Positions 1 to 13,233 of a stretch of 64,000 bases of DNA are shown here, one piece after another. A program made the position numbers and the translations under genes. Below the pieces are notes generated by a model, which saw only the letters and a list, made by a program, of their open reading frames with translations, ran no database searches and had not been told where the DNA came from. Location: the NCBI GenBank assembly GCA_016946835.1, contig JACVTC010000007.1:1501501-1565500 (forward strand). The letters are read 5' to 3'. The DNA comes from Neocallimastix lanati (nom. inval.) (Eukaryota; Neocallimastigomycota; Neocallimastigomycetes; Neocallimastigales; Neocallimastigaceae). Position 1 is the stretch's first letter, and every line of letters begins with the position of its first letter.

Positions 1-3000
1 TTAACCCTTTTTTAAATATATATATTATTTATTTAATATGATTTATTTAAAATAAATATTTTTTTTATTTAATAATGATTAGTTTTATTAAATTTAAACA
101 ATTTTATATTATTATTTATTATTTACTATTTATTAATTAATAATTATTATTTATTATTTATTATTTTTTATTTATTATTTATTATTTATTATTTTTTATT
201 TATTAATTAATAATTATTATTTATTATTTATTATTTTTTATTTATTATTTATTATTTATTATTTATTATTTATTATTTATTATTTATTTGATATTAATTA
301 TTGAATAAATATGTAAATATTTTATATTTATTAATATACTATAATCACATTTATTAGGTCATTCACAATTTAAGGGACCTCTTATAATATCATATACTAT
401 TACAAACTAAAAATAAGAAAAGCAAATTAAAGAAAAATAAAAAAAAAAGGATATTATTAATAAAAAAGATAATATATGATTATATACAGATTGGATCTTT
501 TTATTTTTATGTTTTAATAAATTTTTTTTTAAAAAATAAATAATAATATTTATATTTTTTATCCAATTTGAATATTTTTATATAAATAAAATAATATGAA
601 TTATGTATAATATTAAATATAATACTTTTATATATTAATATATAATAATAGATTCTGATTTTATTTAATAGTATTTTTTTTTTTTTTTTTTTTGATTGGG
701 AAACAGTAAAAAAAGAGACGAAAAAAACCTCTAAACTTTTCTTTTGTGTCTCAAACCTTTATAGTGTAGAATATCTTATCGTTTCGGAGTCAACGTAAAA
801 CTTATAAAGCTAATACGCTATGATCATTTCTAATCCTAATCATACATAAAAGTTGCTTTCTAAAAGATAAATTAAAAAAAAGTCTCATATAAAAAAAATT
901 TAAACATCAAAGTATAACTAAATAAATAAAATAACTACTTTTATTATTATTATTATAAAAATAATAATAAATTTATACTATAGAAATATATAATTATACA
1001 GTTAAAACAATAAAAATGAATTATTTTAATATAATAAATAATAAAAAAAAATTAAAACATATTATAATAAATATAAATTCAATATTTTTTTTTTAAAGAA
1101 CTATTTTTAATAAAAAAATATATTATTCTATAATAATATTAATTATTTTTAATATGTAATAAATTATTTTTAATATTTATAACAGAAATAGGAAAATTTT
1201 TTTATAATAAATTTACTGTTAAAGTAAAAAGTAACATTTAAAGATTAAAACTAAAGCCTCATTTTATTTATCAAGGGTAATAAACTTTTTTTATATCAAA
1301 TACTGTAATAAAAGGAAAAAAGTGATATAAATTAGTAATTCTTTACATAAAACATATATATAATTTTAAATTCGGTTTTTTAATAAATCCATAATATACA
1401 TCGATTACATATATTTATATATACTCAAATTTATATATAGAAATAAGAAGTATTTACTTTTTATAGTAAATACATAATTATATAATAAATATTCATAGAT
1501 TTTTATATTATTATTAGTTATTAATGTATGAAATATTTATTTTGATAGTATTTATTATAATATATAATATAATTCTTAGTAACTATAATTTTTTCACAAC
1601 TATAATAATATTGAGAAAGACTTAAATAATTAATATAATATTAATTATTTCCATAAATACTAAGTACTAAGAAATAATCTTGGCTCAATTATTATTAATC
1701 ATATTAAAAAGAAATTTTACCATTTTTATATTCTTAACAAACAAACTAAAAAAATCATGCTTTTTTTTTTTTTTTTTTATTTGTAAAATTTATTTTTATT
1801 TTTATTTTTTTTTTTTTTACCAATTCTGGTGTGTTTATTGAAATTATATGATTCATTTCATTCTAATTATTAAAATAAAGATATTTTAAAATAAACATAA
1901 AAAATATACAAATAATAAATAATTTATGAAAAATAAATATATATAATATAATATAATAATATATAAAATAATATAAAAATATCAAATAACAAGTAAATGA
2001 TAAATGATAAATGATAAATAATATTAAATTAATAATATTAATAATAATAATAATTAAAAAAATAATTATTTTTTTAATTATCATAACATAATAGTAACTA
2101 TAAAAATATTTATTTAAACGTATTAATTTTTATTTAATATATTGTATAATATATTAAATATAAAGTAATTCGAAGGCTTATTCATTAATATAATGAATAT
2201 AATGAATCATAAATATATGTTTTTTAATTTATAAACATATTCTTTCTATATATATATATGAGTTAACCAGTAAAATTATTTTTTTTATAAACATGAAACA
2301 TCAAATAAAAAAATAAAAATAAAAAATTTTAAATATAAAAATATAAAAAATAATAATAAAAAAAAAATGCAAAAAGGAAATTTTAGAAACCCAATTAATT
2401 AATTAAAAATATGACATTACTCTTATACAAAAATGAATCTGTCATATCAAATAATATTTTTATTTTATTAGAATTCAATTTTTTTTAATAATATATCTTA
2501 ATTTTATTTTATTAAAAAAAAAAAATGTCAACAATTTTTAATATCATTGGTAAATATCTTGGTTAACTTTTCATAGATTTAATATTTTGATAATGGTAAT
2601 AATAATAGTATAATATATTTTTTGAAATAATTTGGTGGATTAAATGAATCTGTATTACTATTTTATTTTGCTTGTCAAAATATAAGTTCATGACTCAAAT
2701 ATAAATATAATTACTTTTATTTAATAGGAATTTATATATGTAATAAATGTCTATTTTTATATAAAAAGAAAATTTAATTAAGAAATATTATGTATTTTTA
2801 TTCTTATACCTTTTTATTTATTATTATTATTATTATTATTTTATTAAATATTTGTATATAATATATGAAATACTGAGAAAATCCTTTATTTTTATCGATT
2901 TTTCATAATTCATTCAATTTTCCCTTTTTATTTTATTTATGCTTTCCATTAATAACTTTTCAACTTTAATAAAAATATTAAATAACAAAAAAAAAAATTT

Positions 3001-6000
3001 TTTTATTTTTTATTTTATTATATCCATATCAATTTCTAAATATAGAAATTTATTTTAAATACCGCTACATAAAAATTTGAGATTTCTTTGCAAATATCAA
3101 CATGTCAAAAAAAAAATTTTTTTTTTTAATATTATGAATTGATAACAATAATAAAAATTTTTTTTAGAAAATTTTAATTTAATGGTATAAAAATAAAATA
3201 AAATATAATAATAATATTGTATTATCAAACAGTCAATATTTTTACTAGTTAATTAATCTTCAACTCTATCCTTATATAAAAGTAACTTTGACAGCTGTAA
3301 ATTTAATAATAATAAAGATAAAGAAAAATATTTCTATTTAAAGATTAGATTATTTATATATTGTAATAAAAAAAAAATTAATTTATAAAATATTAATGGT
3401 AAACATTTATTTAAACTTTATTTGTGTAAAATATTTCTGGTAGAATGAGCAATTTAATATTTTTTTTTTCAATTAAATTAACAAATAAAAAGGCAAATAA
3501 ATAAATAAATACGTAAATAAATAAATAAATTTATTATTTTTTTAAATATAAAATTTTCATTAATATATGTAAAAAATACTAAAAAGGAAATTATTGATAT
3601 TAACCTTTTTTAGATAAAGTATTAATTATTTTTATATGGTCAACAATTGATATTAACAAATATCCATATACTTATCTCTATTATCATTATTATTATTATT
3701 AAAAAGAATAATAATAATAATAATATTTAAAACTTTTTTTATTTATTTATTTTTTGTAAAGAATTGATAATAATTATTTACTAAATTATATATAATAATA
3801 ATTTTGAATAGAATTTAAATTATGGTATTTTAGAAAAATTTTAACCATTAAAATAATAACAATATACTATATCTTATATCTAATAAATAAATATAAAATA
3901 AAAACTAAAAAGAAAAAAATAAACATAAAAACACATAAATGTTAGAATATATGAAAAATAGGCTTCAAATGTGTTGAAACATTTTGTAATATAATTAATG
4001 TATAAGTCACTATTTATTAATGAAAAAGCATTTAATTAAGTGTCAATAGCTCTTTCATATTAAAAGTTGACATAATTATAAACCCTAAATTCCTGACTTA
4101 AAACAATAAGATAGTTATAATTTAAAAAAAAAAAGAAAAAAAAAAGTAAAAAATTATAATACATGACCTATTTCTAATACATATAATAAATAAATATAAT
4201 ATATTTTAATTTAATAAATATTAATAAAATTATGTGTTTTAAACATAAATAAAAAAAATTTTTTTATAATACATAAAATGTAAAAATTTATTTCGGAATA
4301 GTAAAAATGATAAATTTATGTATACTTTATTTTTCTTTTCAAAAAAATATTAAGTATTATAAGATATTTCATTGGATATAAGATCTATATAAAGGTCATT
4401 TTTGCATTTTTTTAAGTAACCATTAGAAAATTTAATAGACCCTAATAATATTAATTTAATTTAATTTAATGTAATAATATGTCTATAATTTTTAATTTTA
4501 ATATCACGTGGTTTAAATTAAATTATAATGTATAATCTATATATTAAAAAATAAATAAAAATTTTTAATAATTAAATAAATATTATATATATATGTCAGT
4601 TTTTACGGCTTTTTTTTTTTTTTTTTGTATTTATTAAAAAAAATAAATTAAAAGTAGTAGATAAAAAATAAAGGTTGTACAACATTTATAATATTATCAT
4701 AAAATATTTGTTGGTTTCTTATAGAATATTTTTTTCATATTTAATACTAAATAAATGAAAAAAAAAAACATATAAATTTATATATAAGACCTTTAAATAT
4801 ATAAGAACATATACATTTTAATATTATAATTATGATATGATATAATTTCAGGGATAGAATTATACAATAATTTATTTAATTATTAATAACTCTATATATG
4901 TATATATATAAATTACAAATTTTAGCTTTATTATTATTATTATTATTTTTTTTTTTTTTTTTTTTTTTGGAAAAGCAATTAAATAAATATGTTTAATTAA
5001 TAATATAATAATAAAAATTGCTTCTTGTATATACATATATACTTTTTTTTTCTAATATGAATAAAATATATTTTTAAAATTCATTAGATCATACTGTTTT
5101 AATCATACTGTTTTAATGAATTTATATATAAAATTTGTTTATGCAAAAAGAAATTATTAATAATTATTATATTATTAAATATCATCTGTGGTTATATTTA
5201 TATTATTAAATCAAAACGCTTGTCAATATTCCATAAAGTACGATGAACTATCATTATTTATTATCCATCATGGTATTTTAACTAAATTTATTATTCTTTA
5301 ATTTCATACTATTACTACGTAGCTTTCCAAAAGAAAAAAGATTTTTTTTTATTTATCTTATTTTTTTTATAAGTAATATTCCAAAATTTGATAACTAAGA
5401 ATTTCAATATACTATATTACATATATAAATACATTATTATAGCTAACGATATTAATAATTGTTATTTCATAAAAAATTTAGTTTTATCTCGGAAAATATA
5501 ATTTCATGTTAACTCGTTCCTTTTTTTTTTTTTTAAAAAAAAAAAATTAGAATATAATTAAAATAAGAAAATTAAATAATAAATAAAAGTATATATATAT
5601 ATAATATAAATCATAGTAAATTTATATTAAATTATTAAATATATATTTCAAATAGAATTTTTATTATAAGGATAATATTATAGGGGAAAAAATTATAAAA
5701 ACATTTTTAATTTAAACAAGGGTATCTATTTAATATATTATTATTATTTTAAGGAGTATTATTTAAATAATTCTATAAAATAATTATAATTAAATACTAA
5801 AAAAAAAAAAAAAATAAAAATTTTTAACTAAAAAATGTTATGATATTTTTTTTATATTATTATTATATTTATCAAAAAAATAATTATTTAATTTTGTTAT
5901 ATTAAATGTTATATTAAAATTTTAATAAAGATATTAAATTTCATTTCATTATAATAGTATTCACTTTTTTTATGGCATTTTTTTTTTATTTTTTTTTTAA

Positions 6001-6630
6001 TATAACTAATTAATATTTAATTACGTCAGAAAAATGTTAAATATTTACTAAATATTTAATAAATAATAAATAAATAATAAATAAAACTTAAAATATTTAA
6101 TAAATAAAAAATCAAATGTAAAAAAACATGAAATTAAGAACAAAATAAATATAAAGTTAAATATAAAATAAATAAATAATAAATAATAAATAATAATAAA
6201 TAATAATAATAAATAATAATAAATAATAAATAATACATAATAAATAATAAATAATAAATAATAAATAATAAATAATAAATAATAAATAATAATACATAAT
6301 AATAAATTTATAAAATACTAAATAATTAAATGTTAATTATATATAATAAATAATAAATAAATAATAAATAATAAATAATAAATAATAGACAATTAATAGA
6401 TTTATAATTTAAAATTTAATCATCAAATATGTGTTTAATAAAAGATTAAAATAAAGATTTATTGATTTTTTTTTTCTGTATTATTAATAAAATTTTCAAA
6501 ATAAATTAATAAATTAAAATAATATATAAAAAAAAATATATTAAAAAAAAAATAAAAATTTTATTAAATCTTTGTTTTTAATTTTTCTTTTATTATATAA
6601 GTATATATTTCTTTTTTCATCGTATTCTTA

Positions 6631-6800
6631 TAATATTAATATATGAAGTTCTAATAATTATTTAAAAACTTTAATTTTTTTTTCATATAAAATTAATATA
6701 TGAAGTTCTAATAATTATTTAAAAACTTCAATTTTTTTTCTTATAAAATTAATATATGAAATTCTAATAATTATTTAAAAACTTCGATTTTTTTTTTTTT
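6631..6800. repeat. three tandem copies of a unit of about 58 bp
   Basis: Three consecutive units each contain AATATATGAAGTTCTAATAA (AAATT in the third) followed by TTATTTAAAAACTT and a T-run. They differ only by a few substitutions and by T-run length. No function is visible; this is a local tandem duplication in intergenic DNA. Confidence 0.85.
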
Positions 6801-7139
6801 TTTTTTTCAAATACATAATCTATGTATTTATTCAATGATTTATTAATGAAAATACAATTTTATTTATTATGTAAATGAATTAAGTGATAATGAATTAATT
6901 ATTAGATATATATTAAATATATACATAAATGAAGACTTTTTATTCTAATATAAAAATGTTGTTAGATGAAAAAAAAAAAAAAATATAAATATATATATAT
7001 ATATATGTATAGTTCTATAAATTTAATATTGAATTAACTTATTATTTATTATTATTAAGTTTTTATAATGTAGCAATATTAATAATAAAATCTAATTTAT
7101 TCCCTTAATATATATATATTAAGTTTTAATTTTAATTTT

Positions 7140-7141
<2 letters not shown>

Positions 7142-7188
<47 letters not shown>
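7142..7188. repeat. poly(T) run of 47
   Basis: Uninterrupted homopolymer of 47 T in intergenic DNA. Its true length is prone to sequencing and assembly error. Confidence 0.9.
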
Positions 7189-7189
<1 letters not shown>

Positions 7190-7566
7190 AAAAAAAAAAT
7201 TATAATCATAGCATTTAATTCTGAAAACTATGAAAAAGAAGGATTAAATATATATAAAATTTATATTGATGTTGTATAATCTAAAATTATATAAAAATTA
7301 TATATATATATCATAAATGATAATGAAAATAATACACAAAAAACTTTCATTGAATTGAATCATTTTTAATTATTTCTAAAATATAAATATTTTATTATAT
7401 ATGTATTAATAATATTATAAAAAATTCAAATATAAAAAAATTTTTATTTTTCATGACATATGTCAAGAGAAAAACAATATATATATATATTTATATGAAC
7501 ATTTCAATAATTAGTAATATAGTCTATGACCAAAACATTGGAATATTTATTATTTTTAGAGTAAAG

Positions 7567-7614
<48 letters not shown>
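7567..7614. repeat. poly(A) run of 48
   Basis: Uninterrupted homopolymer of 48 A. It accounts for the Lys string in the spurious open frame at 7453-7647. Confidence 0.9.
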
Positions 7615-7620
<6 letters not shown>

Positions 7621-8013
7621 AACTCTATAAATATATTTTTAGAATAACTTTATTTTTATTTATTTATTTTTTTTTTTTTTTATTCCAATATTATTAATTA
7701 TCTACATATATTAATTTTATACTTAATACATTCTATATTAAGTTTTTGACATTAATATAATATTAATACATAATAAAATGATTATTAATAATTATTATAT
7801 AATTAAATATACGTATATATATTTATATATATTGATTTTATAAAGAATAATTAAAAAAAAAAAAAATAAATAAATAAAAATAAAAATAAAAAAATGGTAT
7901 AGTTTTTGTATAAATATATGCTAAAACCATATGATTTAAATATAAAAATAAAATAAAAATAAAATAATAATATAATTAATTAAAAGGTCACTTAAAATAA
8001 AAATAAAAATATA

Positions 8014-9126
8014 ATGAGTAAAATAATTAAAACAGATATTATATTTTGTAACTATTTTTTATCTGTTTTATACCATCGCCCTTATTATCTCATGTCATAA
8101 ATTTATATTCAAATAAAACAAAAGTAACTGAAAAGGTACAAGGAATTGATAATAAAATTTCCAACTTTTATGGATTTAATAAAAATATAAAAAAGGCATT
8201 GGCCTCTGCTGCGACTAAAAACTTCACTGAAAATCTCAATGGAAAATTTAATAATCAGTTGAATGACTGTATAAAGGATATTTATGACATAGTTTTATAA
8301 AAATTTATAATAAAAACTCACCATGATATCAACATAGTTGTCATTGATTCGTATAAGATGCCGAATATTACTGAAATTAATGGGGAGTGGTATACTATCG
8401 ATATCCCATGGGATGATCCTGCCAAATATAAAATTTATCAAGAAGAAAAAAACGAATAATACTATCATTGAACTTTAATCATCTGGAATTAGGCGATGAT
8501 TCACATTTAATTTATGATTACCTTTTTAATAGGAGCTGAAGCCCTCATTGGTAATCAAAAATATTTCAGTAATAATCATCAAACGAGTATATTCAGTATT
8601 TTCTTCTATTTGTAATCTATTAGTTTATCTTACTATTGAAAAAGATGCGTTTGTTTGTAATCCTATAAAAGATGAACTGATAGATGGTTTAATCGTATCA
8701 GAAACTATATTAGAAGAAATAATTTATGTAAATATTGATTTTAGTAAGGAGGAAAGAGAAGAAGAAGAAGAAATTGTTGATATCACAGATATAACGATGA
8801 ACGATGATTCCAATAACGAGTAGACACCACTAAAGAAATTAAAAGTATATTAACTCATATAAATATAAAAACTTTATCTTTTTCTCCTACAACAGCATCA
8901 AAAACATTTGCCCACATCATCAAAAATGACTAATACAATAACAAATGAAAAAGAAACATTCATCATCTACTTTGAAGAGATATATAATAATTTAGAAGAA
9001 GAATGTAAAACTGTAATTATGAATAATAGTACTACAACACAGAATTATAAAGAAAAATGTAAAAAGACTCTATATACATTAAATATCTATATTATTATCA
9101 CTTTTACCATTTTACTATTCATATAA
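8014..9126 (+). pseudogene. decayed transglutaminase-like gene, tandem paralogue of the gene at 10522
   Basis: Pieces of the intact neighbour's protein are recognisable in successive frames. At about 8195-8300 a segment with SAATKNFTENL, FNNQLND and IYDIVL matches SATQKKF, YNQLNSSEKS and IYDEL of the intact protein, then hits a stop. At 8329-8460 a segment with NGEWYTIDIPWDDPA matches NDKWYIIDVTWDDPA. At about 8497-8540 DDSHLIYDYLFNRS matches DHDLIYSYFSLKN, then shifts frame. An acidic stretch follows (about 8548-8823), and 8908-9126 ends in a hydrophobic tail like the intact C-terminus. The segment that would carry the catalytic Cys is deleted and the catalytic His position is changed, so activity is lost on top of the stops and frameshifts. 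A hydrophobic, signal-peptide-like stretch may survive at about 8030-8100. The borders are approximate. The homology is read by eye but is strong around the WDDP segment. Confidence 0.85.
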
Positions 9127-10099
9127 TATAGAAAAAAGAAAAAAATATATATATATATATATTTAAATATAACATGCCTTTATATATATATTTCTATTTA
9201 ATAATTTATATAAATTTTATAATTCGAAGTAAGAAATAATAATAACAATTGTTGTAATACGATAAACAAAAAAAAAAAAAAAGTATAAATATGAAAAATA
9301 TTTTGTTAGATACCATCAAAAAATATATGTAAATATAAATATATAGAATACTAAATATTTAAAAATTTGGGAGAAAAGTGTATAAATGTTAACTATAAAA
9401 ATAAAATAAAACTAAAATTATAATCATTTTTAAAATTTTATATTTATATATTTAAATTAATATATTTATTTAAAAATTATTTATTGGATTTATTTGTTTA
9501 ATAGGGAAAAGATATAATATAAAATTGAAAATATTGTATTCTTATTATATATTATTATTCATATTATTATTTTGTATTTTATTATTATTATTATTATTAT
9601 TAATATATACCATTAGTTTTAAAATGTATATATATATATATTTTTTTTTCTAAATATATTAATATAAATAATATAAAGTTTTTTTTTTTTCAAAAAAAAA
9701 TATATATATATATACATATATACATATAATATAATTATTCCTCATAGTTTATTAAAAAAAAATTGTTTTTAATGAACGATTTATAAAAAAAATGAAAGGT
9801 ATTATAAAAACTTTATTTATAAGTTTTTATAAAATATTTCAAAAAGAAAAAAAAATTTTTTTATTATTTTAAAGATAGAAATATATATATATATAATTTT
9901 TTTTATTATTTAAAGATAAATATATATATATATATAGGACTATATAAACCATGATAATTTTTTGGAATATATATAATTATAATTTTATTTTTAATATTAA
10001 TTTTTTTTTTTTTTTTTTATTATTATTATTTTTTTTTAATTAAAAATAAAATAAATAATATGTATATGTCAAAAATTTAATTTTTCTTTTCTTTTTTTC

Positions 10100-10133
<34 letters not shown>

Positions 10134-10521
10134 GAATGAATAATAAAAATAAATGTTTAATATGATTTATTATTTACCAATTAATAATAAATATTTAATA
10201 TATATACGTATTAATCAATTTACATGAAAGAGTTTTAACATTATTTTTTTTTTTATTTTAGATAAATAATAAATTATTTATTTTAATATTTATTTGATGA
10301 TAAATAATTAATATTAATATAATAATTACTGTTATCAACATTTATTACTTGAAAAATAAGTGAAGAAAAAAAAATAAAATAAAATAACAATAAAAATAGG
10401 AAAAAAAAATATCAATATATTATTAATAATAAAAAGTAGTAACAATATCAATAATAGCATCAGTAACAACATCCATAGTAATAATAATTATTATAATTAT
10501 AAATCATAAATTAATAATATA
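9127..10521. other. AT-rich spacer between the decayed and intact transglutaminase-like genes
   Basis: Poly(A)/poly(T), TA dinucleotide and ATT repeats only; no coding signal seen. The final 150 bases before 10522, rich in AATA and ATCA, are presumably the promoter and 5' leader of the intact gene. No specific element can be named. Confidence 0.6.
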
Positions 10522-11880
10522 ATGAAGATTCTTATACTAGTCTATTTTTTAATTATTCATTATGCTTTATTAAGTAATACACAAAAAGAAGAAGCATTAT
10601 TTGAGGGTGAAATTGATGAAGAGGAAACAATATATACTGGGAAAGTAATTAAATATTTAAATATAACGGAAATACTACAAAATCATACAGAAGTGGAAGA
10701 TGAGGATGAGGATATTTTCATCAGCGCTACCCAAAAGAAATTTAAAGATAATTTTTATAATCAATTGAATAGTAGTGAAAAGAGTATCTATGATGAATTG
10801 TATATCCTTTGTAATAGAATGGATCCAGAGTTGTCCTTTTCCATGACAATAAACAAATATATTGATAAAAATAATGTAAATATTGAACGATTAATGACTT
10901 GTTTCGTTTATGATAATCCTAAATTTTGGTGGATTGAAAGCTATAACATCGGGATAAGAAACACTTTTGAAAAGAATGAAAAGAATGATGGGAGTGATGC
11001 GAAAGAAGAGTATGACGTCCTTACCATTATTACGGTTAATTTTATAACAAAAGATACCATATTTCCAGACTTAACCAATGAAAAAATTTATGAAATGAAT
11101 AAGGAACTCTACCTCGAAACGGATATGTTACTCTATCAAATTGAACTCTTAAATCTTCATACAAAATTTGAGGTCCTTAAATACATTCATGACTATGTCA
11201 TTCGTAATACCGTCTATGTGGATGATGGCGAAGGATATGTTCATACCCTCTGTGGACCGTTGGTTCAACATAAAAGTATCTGTTCCGGTTATTCAGAGGT
11301 CTTCCGTCATATTGCTTCCTATTTCGGCATTAATGTCATTATTGCTCGTAGTTTAACCCATGAATGGAATTACGCTCTCGTCAATGATAAATGGTATATT
11401 ATTGATGTGACCTGGGATGACCCGGCTGTCTCTAAACATATTTTTAATGAAACGCTTCAAGCGGAGGACAAAATTTTATATCGTCCAGAAAAGGGAGACT
11501 ATACCAATTTATCGTATGATTATTTCTTGGTAGGTACGGATGTCTTTGAAGGGGATGAACAGGGTAAAACCGATCATGATTTAATTTATTCCTATTTTTC
11601 ATTGAAGAATTTGGTGGTCTACCCGGAAATTGAAAAATATAATTTCGTACGTGAGGAAGAAATAGACGAATATGTGGAGAGGATACCGGAGGTGATGGAT
11701 GAGGAGGAATCATCCCATCATAATATAACGGATTCTGAATTGAAGGATGAAGAGGAAAAAAGTGCTAGCAGAAAACGTTACGATCTTTACTTCCTAACAC
11801 TCTCTATCGATTCCAATATAAAATCATTATTATTTGTTTTCATGAACATAACGCTACTACTAGTATTTTTGATTTTTTAA
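10522..11880 (+). CDS. secreted or surface transglutaminase-like domain protein
   Basis: 452-residue single-exon protein. Residues 1-18 form a signal peptide (hydrophobic ILILVYFLIIHYALL). An acidic N-terminal stretch follows, then a helical region, then a transglutaminase-like core with the Cys-His-Asp triad in family order: Cys254 in ICSGYSEVFRHIASYFGI, His280 in THEWNYALV and Asp295 in WYIIDVTWDDP. The pattern C-x-GY ... H-x-W-N ... D-V-T-WDDP is typical of bacterial transglutaminase-like (papain-fold) proteins, especially of Clostridia. After the core come an acidic Glu-rich tail (about 385-412) and a C-terminal hydrophobic segment (about 434-452) ending at the last residue, which suggests either a membrane anchor or a GPI-attachment signal. 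The substrate is unknown: such folds act as proteases, cross-linkers or peptide-modifying enzymes. A decayed paralogue lies 1.4 kb upstream. Acquisition from gut bacteria is an inference from the motif style. I am confident of the fold, not of the activity. Confidence 0.85.
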   Translation: MKILILVYFLIIHYALLSNTQKEEALFEGEIDEEETIYTGKVIKYLNITEILQNHTEVEDEDEDIFISATQKKFKDNFYNQLNSSEKSIYDELYILCNRMDPELSFSMTINKYIDKNNVNIERLMTCFVYDNPKFWWIESYNIGIRNTFEKNEKNDGSDAKEEYDVLTIITVNFITKDTIFPDLTNEKIYEMNKELYLETDMLLYQIELLNLHTKFEVLKYIHDYVIRNTVYVDDGEGYVHTLCGPLVQHKSICSGYSEVFRHIASYFGINVIIARSLTHEWNYALVNDKWYIIDVTWDDPAVSKHIFNETLQAEDKILYRPEKGDYTNLSYDYFLVGTDVFEGDEQGKTDHDLIYSYFSLKNLVVYPEIEKYNFVREEEIDEYVERIPEVMDEEESSHHNITDSELKDEEEKSASRKRYDLYFLTLSIDSNIKSLLFVFMNITLLLVFLIF

Positions 11881-12865
11881 AAAAAAAAAAAAATCATAAT
11901 TTGTAGTAATAATAAAATAATATCGTAAAAACTTAATTTGTAGTAATAATAAAAAAATAATATAGTAAAAACTTAATTTGTAGTAATAATAATAAAATAA
12001 TATCATAAAAACCTAATTTGTAGTAGTAATATTATTATTATCATATTACAATATTATTATTATCGTAAATAATGATAAAATAAAACCAAGCACTGTTTTA
12101 AAATAAATAAATAAATAAACGCATATACTTATATATATATCATCATCATTTCATTTAAAAATACATTCACATTTTTATTTAATTTAATAGTCATTAAAAA
12201 TCATATTAAAAAAAAAAAAAAAAATAACAAATAAAAATAATAAGTAATAAATAAAATAAAAAATATATCTATAAATTAAAATAATTTCATCCCAAATGTA
12301 ATAATTTTTTTTTTTTTTAATAATAAAATATACATACATACATACTTTTGTATGTATACTTAATATCCATATGAAAAATAATATAATATAAAATAAAATA
12401 AAATAAAAAAAAAAAAAAATAAAAAATAAAAAAATTTATATATATATATGTATATATTCAAATAATACAACATAAATAATTTATGATTTATAATTAATGG
12501 CTTATTTTCATAGGAGCATTTATTTTCATAATATAAATTTATATATTAAAATATGTATATTAAAAAATAAAAATAAAAATAAATAATAATACATAATAAT
12601 AATAAATAATACATAATAACAATAATAAAATATACAACAATAAAATATTAACATAATATTACATATATATTTTATATAAATTAATTAAATAATTGTTATT
12701 AATAATTAATTAATTGATTGAAAAAGTGTTGAGTTTAAAAATTAAAATAATAATAAAAGTAAATAAAATAATAATAAAATAATTAAAATAAAAATAATAA
12801 TAAAAAAAAAAAAAAAAAATGTTTATATCATTAAAAATTTAAAAAATAAATTATAAATTATAAAT

Positions 12866-12907
<42 letters not shown>

Positions 12908-13165
12908 TTACATTCTTTTTTTTATATATATAATAATTTGCTTGTGTTCATAATATAGATGTCACTTATTACTACTACTTTTTCTTAGATTATATTTCGT
13001 TTCCATAAACATTTTTAAAGATAATATATATATATTATCATATTATATATATATATATAACTTTTTTTTCTTTTTTTTTTTTTTCAATCCATTTTTAATT
13101 TTTTTTTTTTTTTTATCTTATATTTATTATTATTATTTTTTCTTTTTTCTATTTTTTTTTTTTTA

Positions 13166-13197
<32 letters not shown>

Positions 13198-13233
13198 TAA
13201 AAATAAAAAAAAAAAAATAGAAGACCCAAACAC
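11881..13233. other. intergenic AT-rich DNA between convergent genes
   Basis: The 3' flanks of the transglutaminase-like gene (plus) and the Argonaute gene (minus) face each other here. The stretch contains a short tandem repeat just after the first gene, a TA dinucleotide tract at about 12870-12903, and T-runs and A-runs at about 13070-13217. No coding signal seen. Confidence 0.6.
11896..12030. repeat. tandem repeat in the 3' flank of the transglutaminase-like gene
   Basis: Three to four units of about 40 bp, each with ATTTGTAGTAATAATA followed by an AATAATAT..TAAAAAC segment. They start about 15 bases after the stop codon and may lie in the 3' UTR. Confidence 0.8.

Larger units (their letters stand above)
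1..8013. other. gene-poor AT-rich spacer
   Basis: About 8 kb with no convincing gene. It holds homopolymer runs, AT and ATT microsatellites and TTATTTA-type low-complexity sequence (dense at 120-290 and 6050-6390). The only long open frames are low-complexity Ile/Tyr/Phe/Lys strings (1863-2084 minus, 7453-7647 plus) with no domain, so I do not call them. A slightly GC-richer island lies at about 690-870 and a short inverted repeat (AGGTC...GACCT) at about 357-384. Confidence 0.7.

Noticed and set aside
11444-11713. 89-codon minus-strand frame inside the transglutaminase-like gene
   Set aside because: Shadow of the coding strand.
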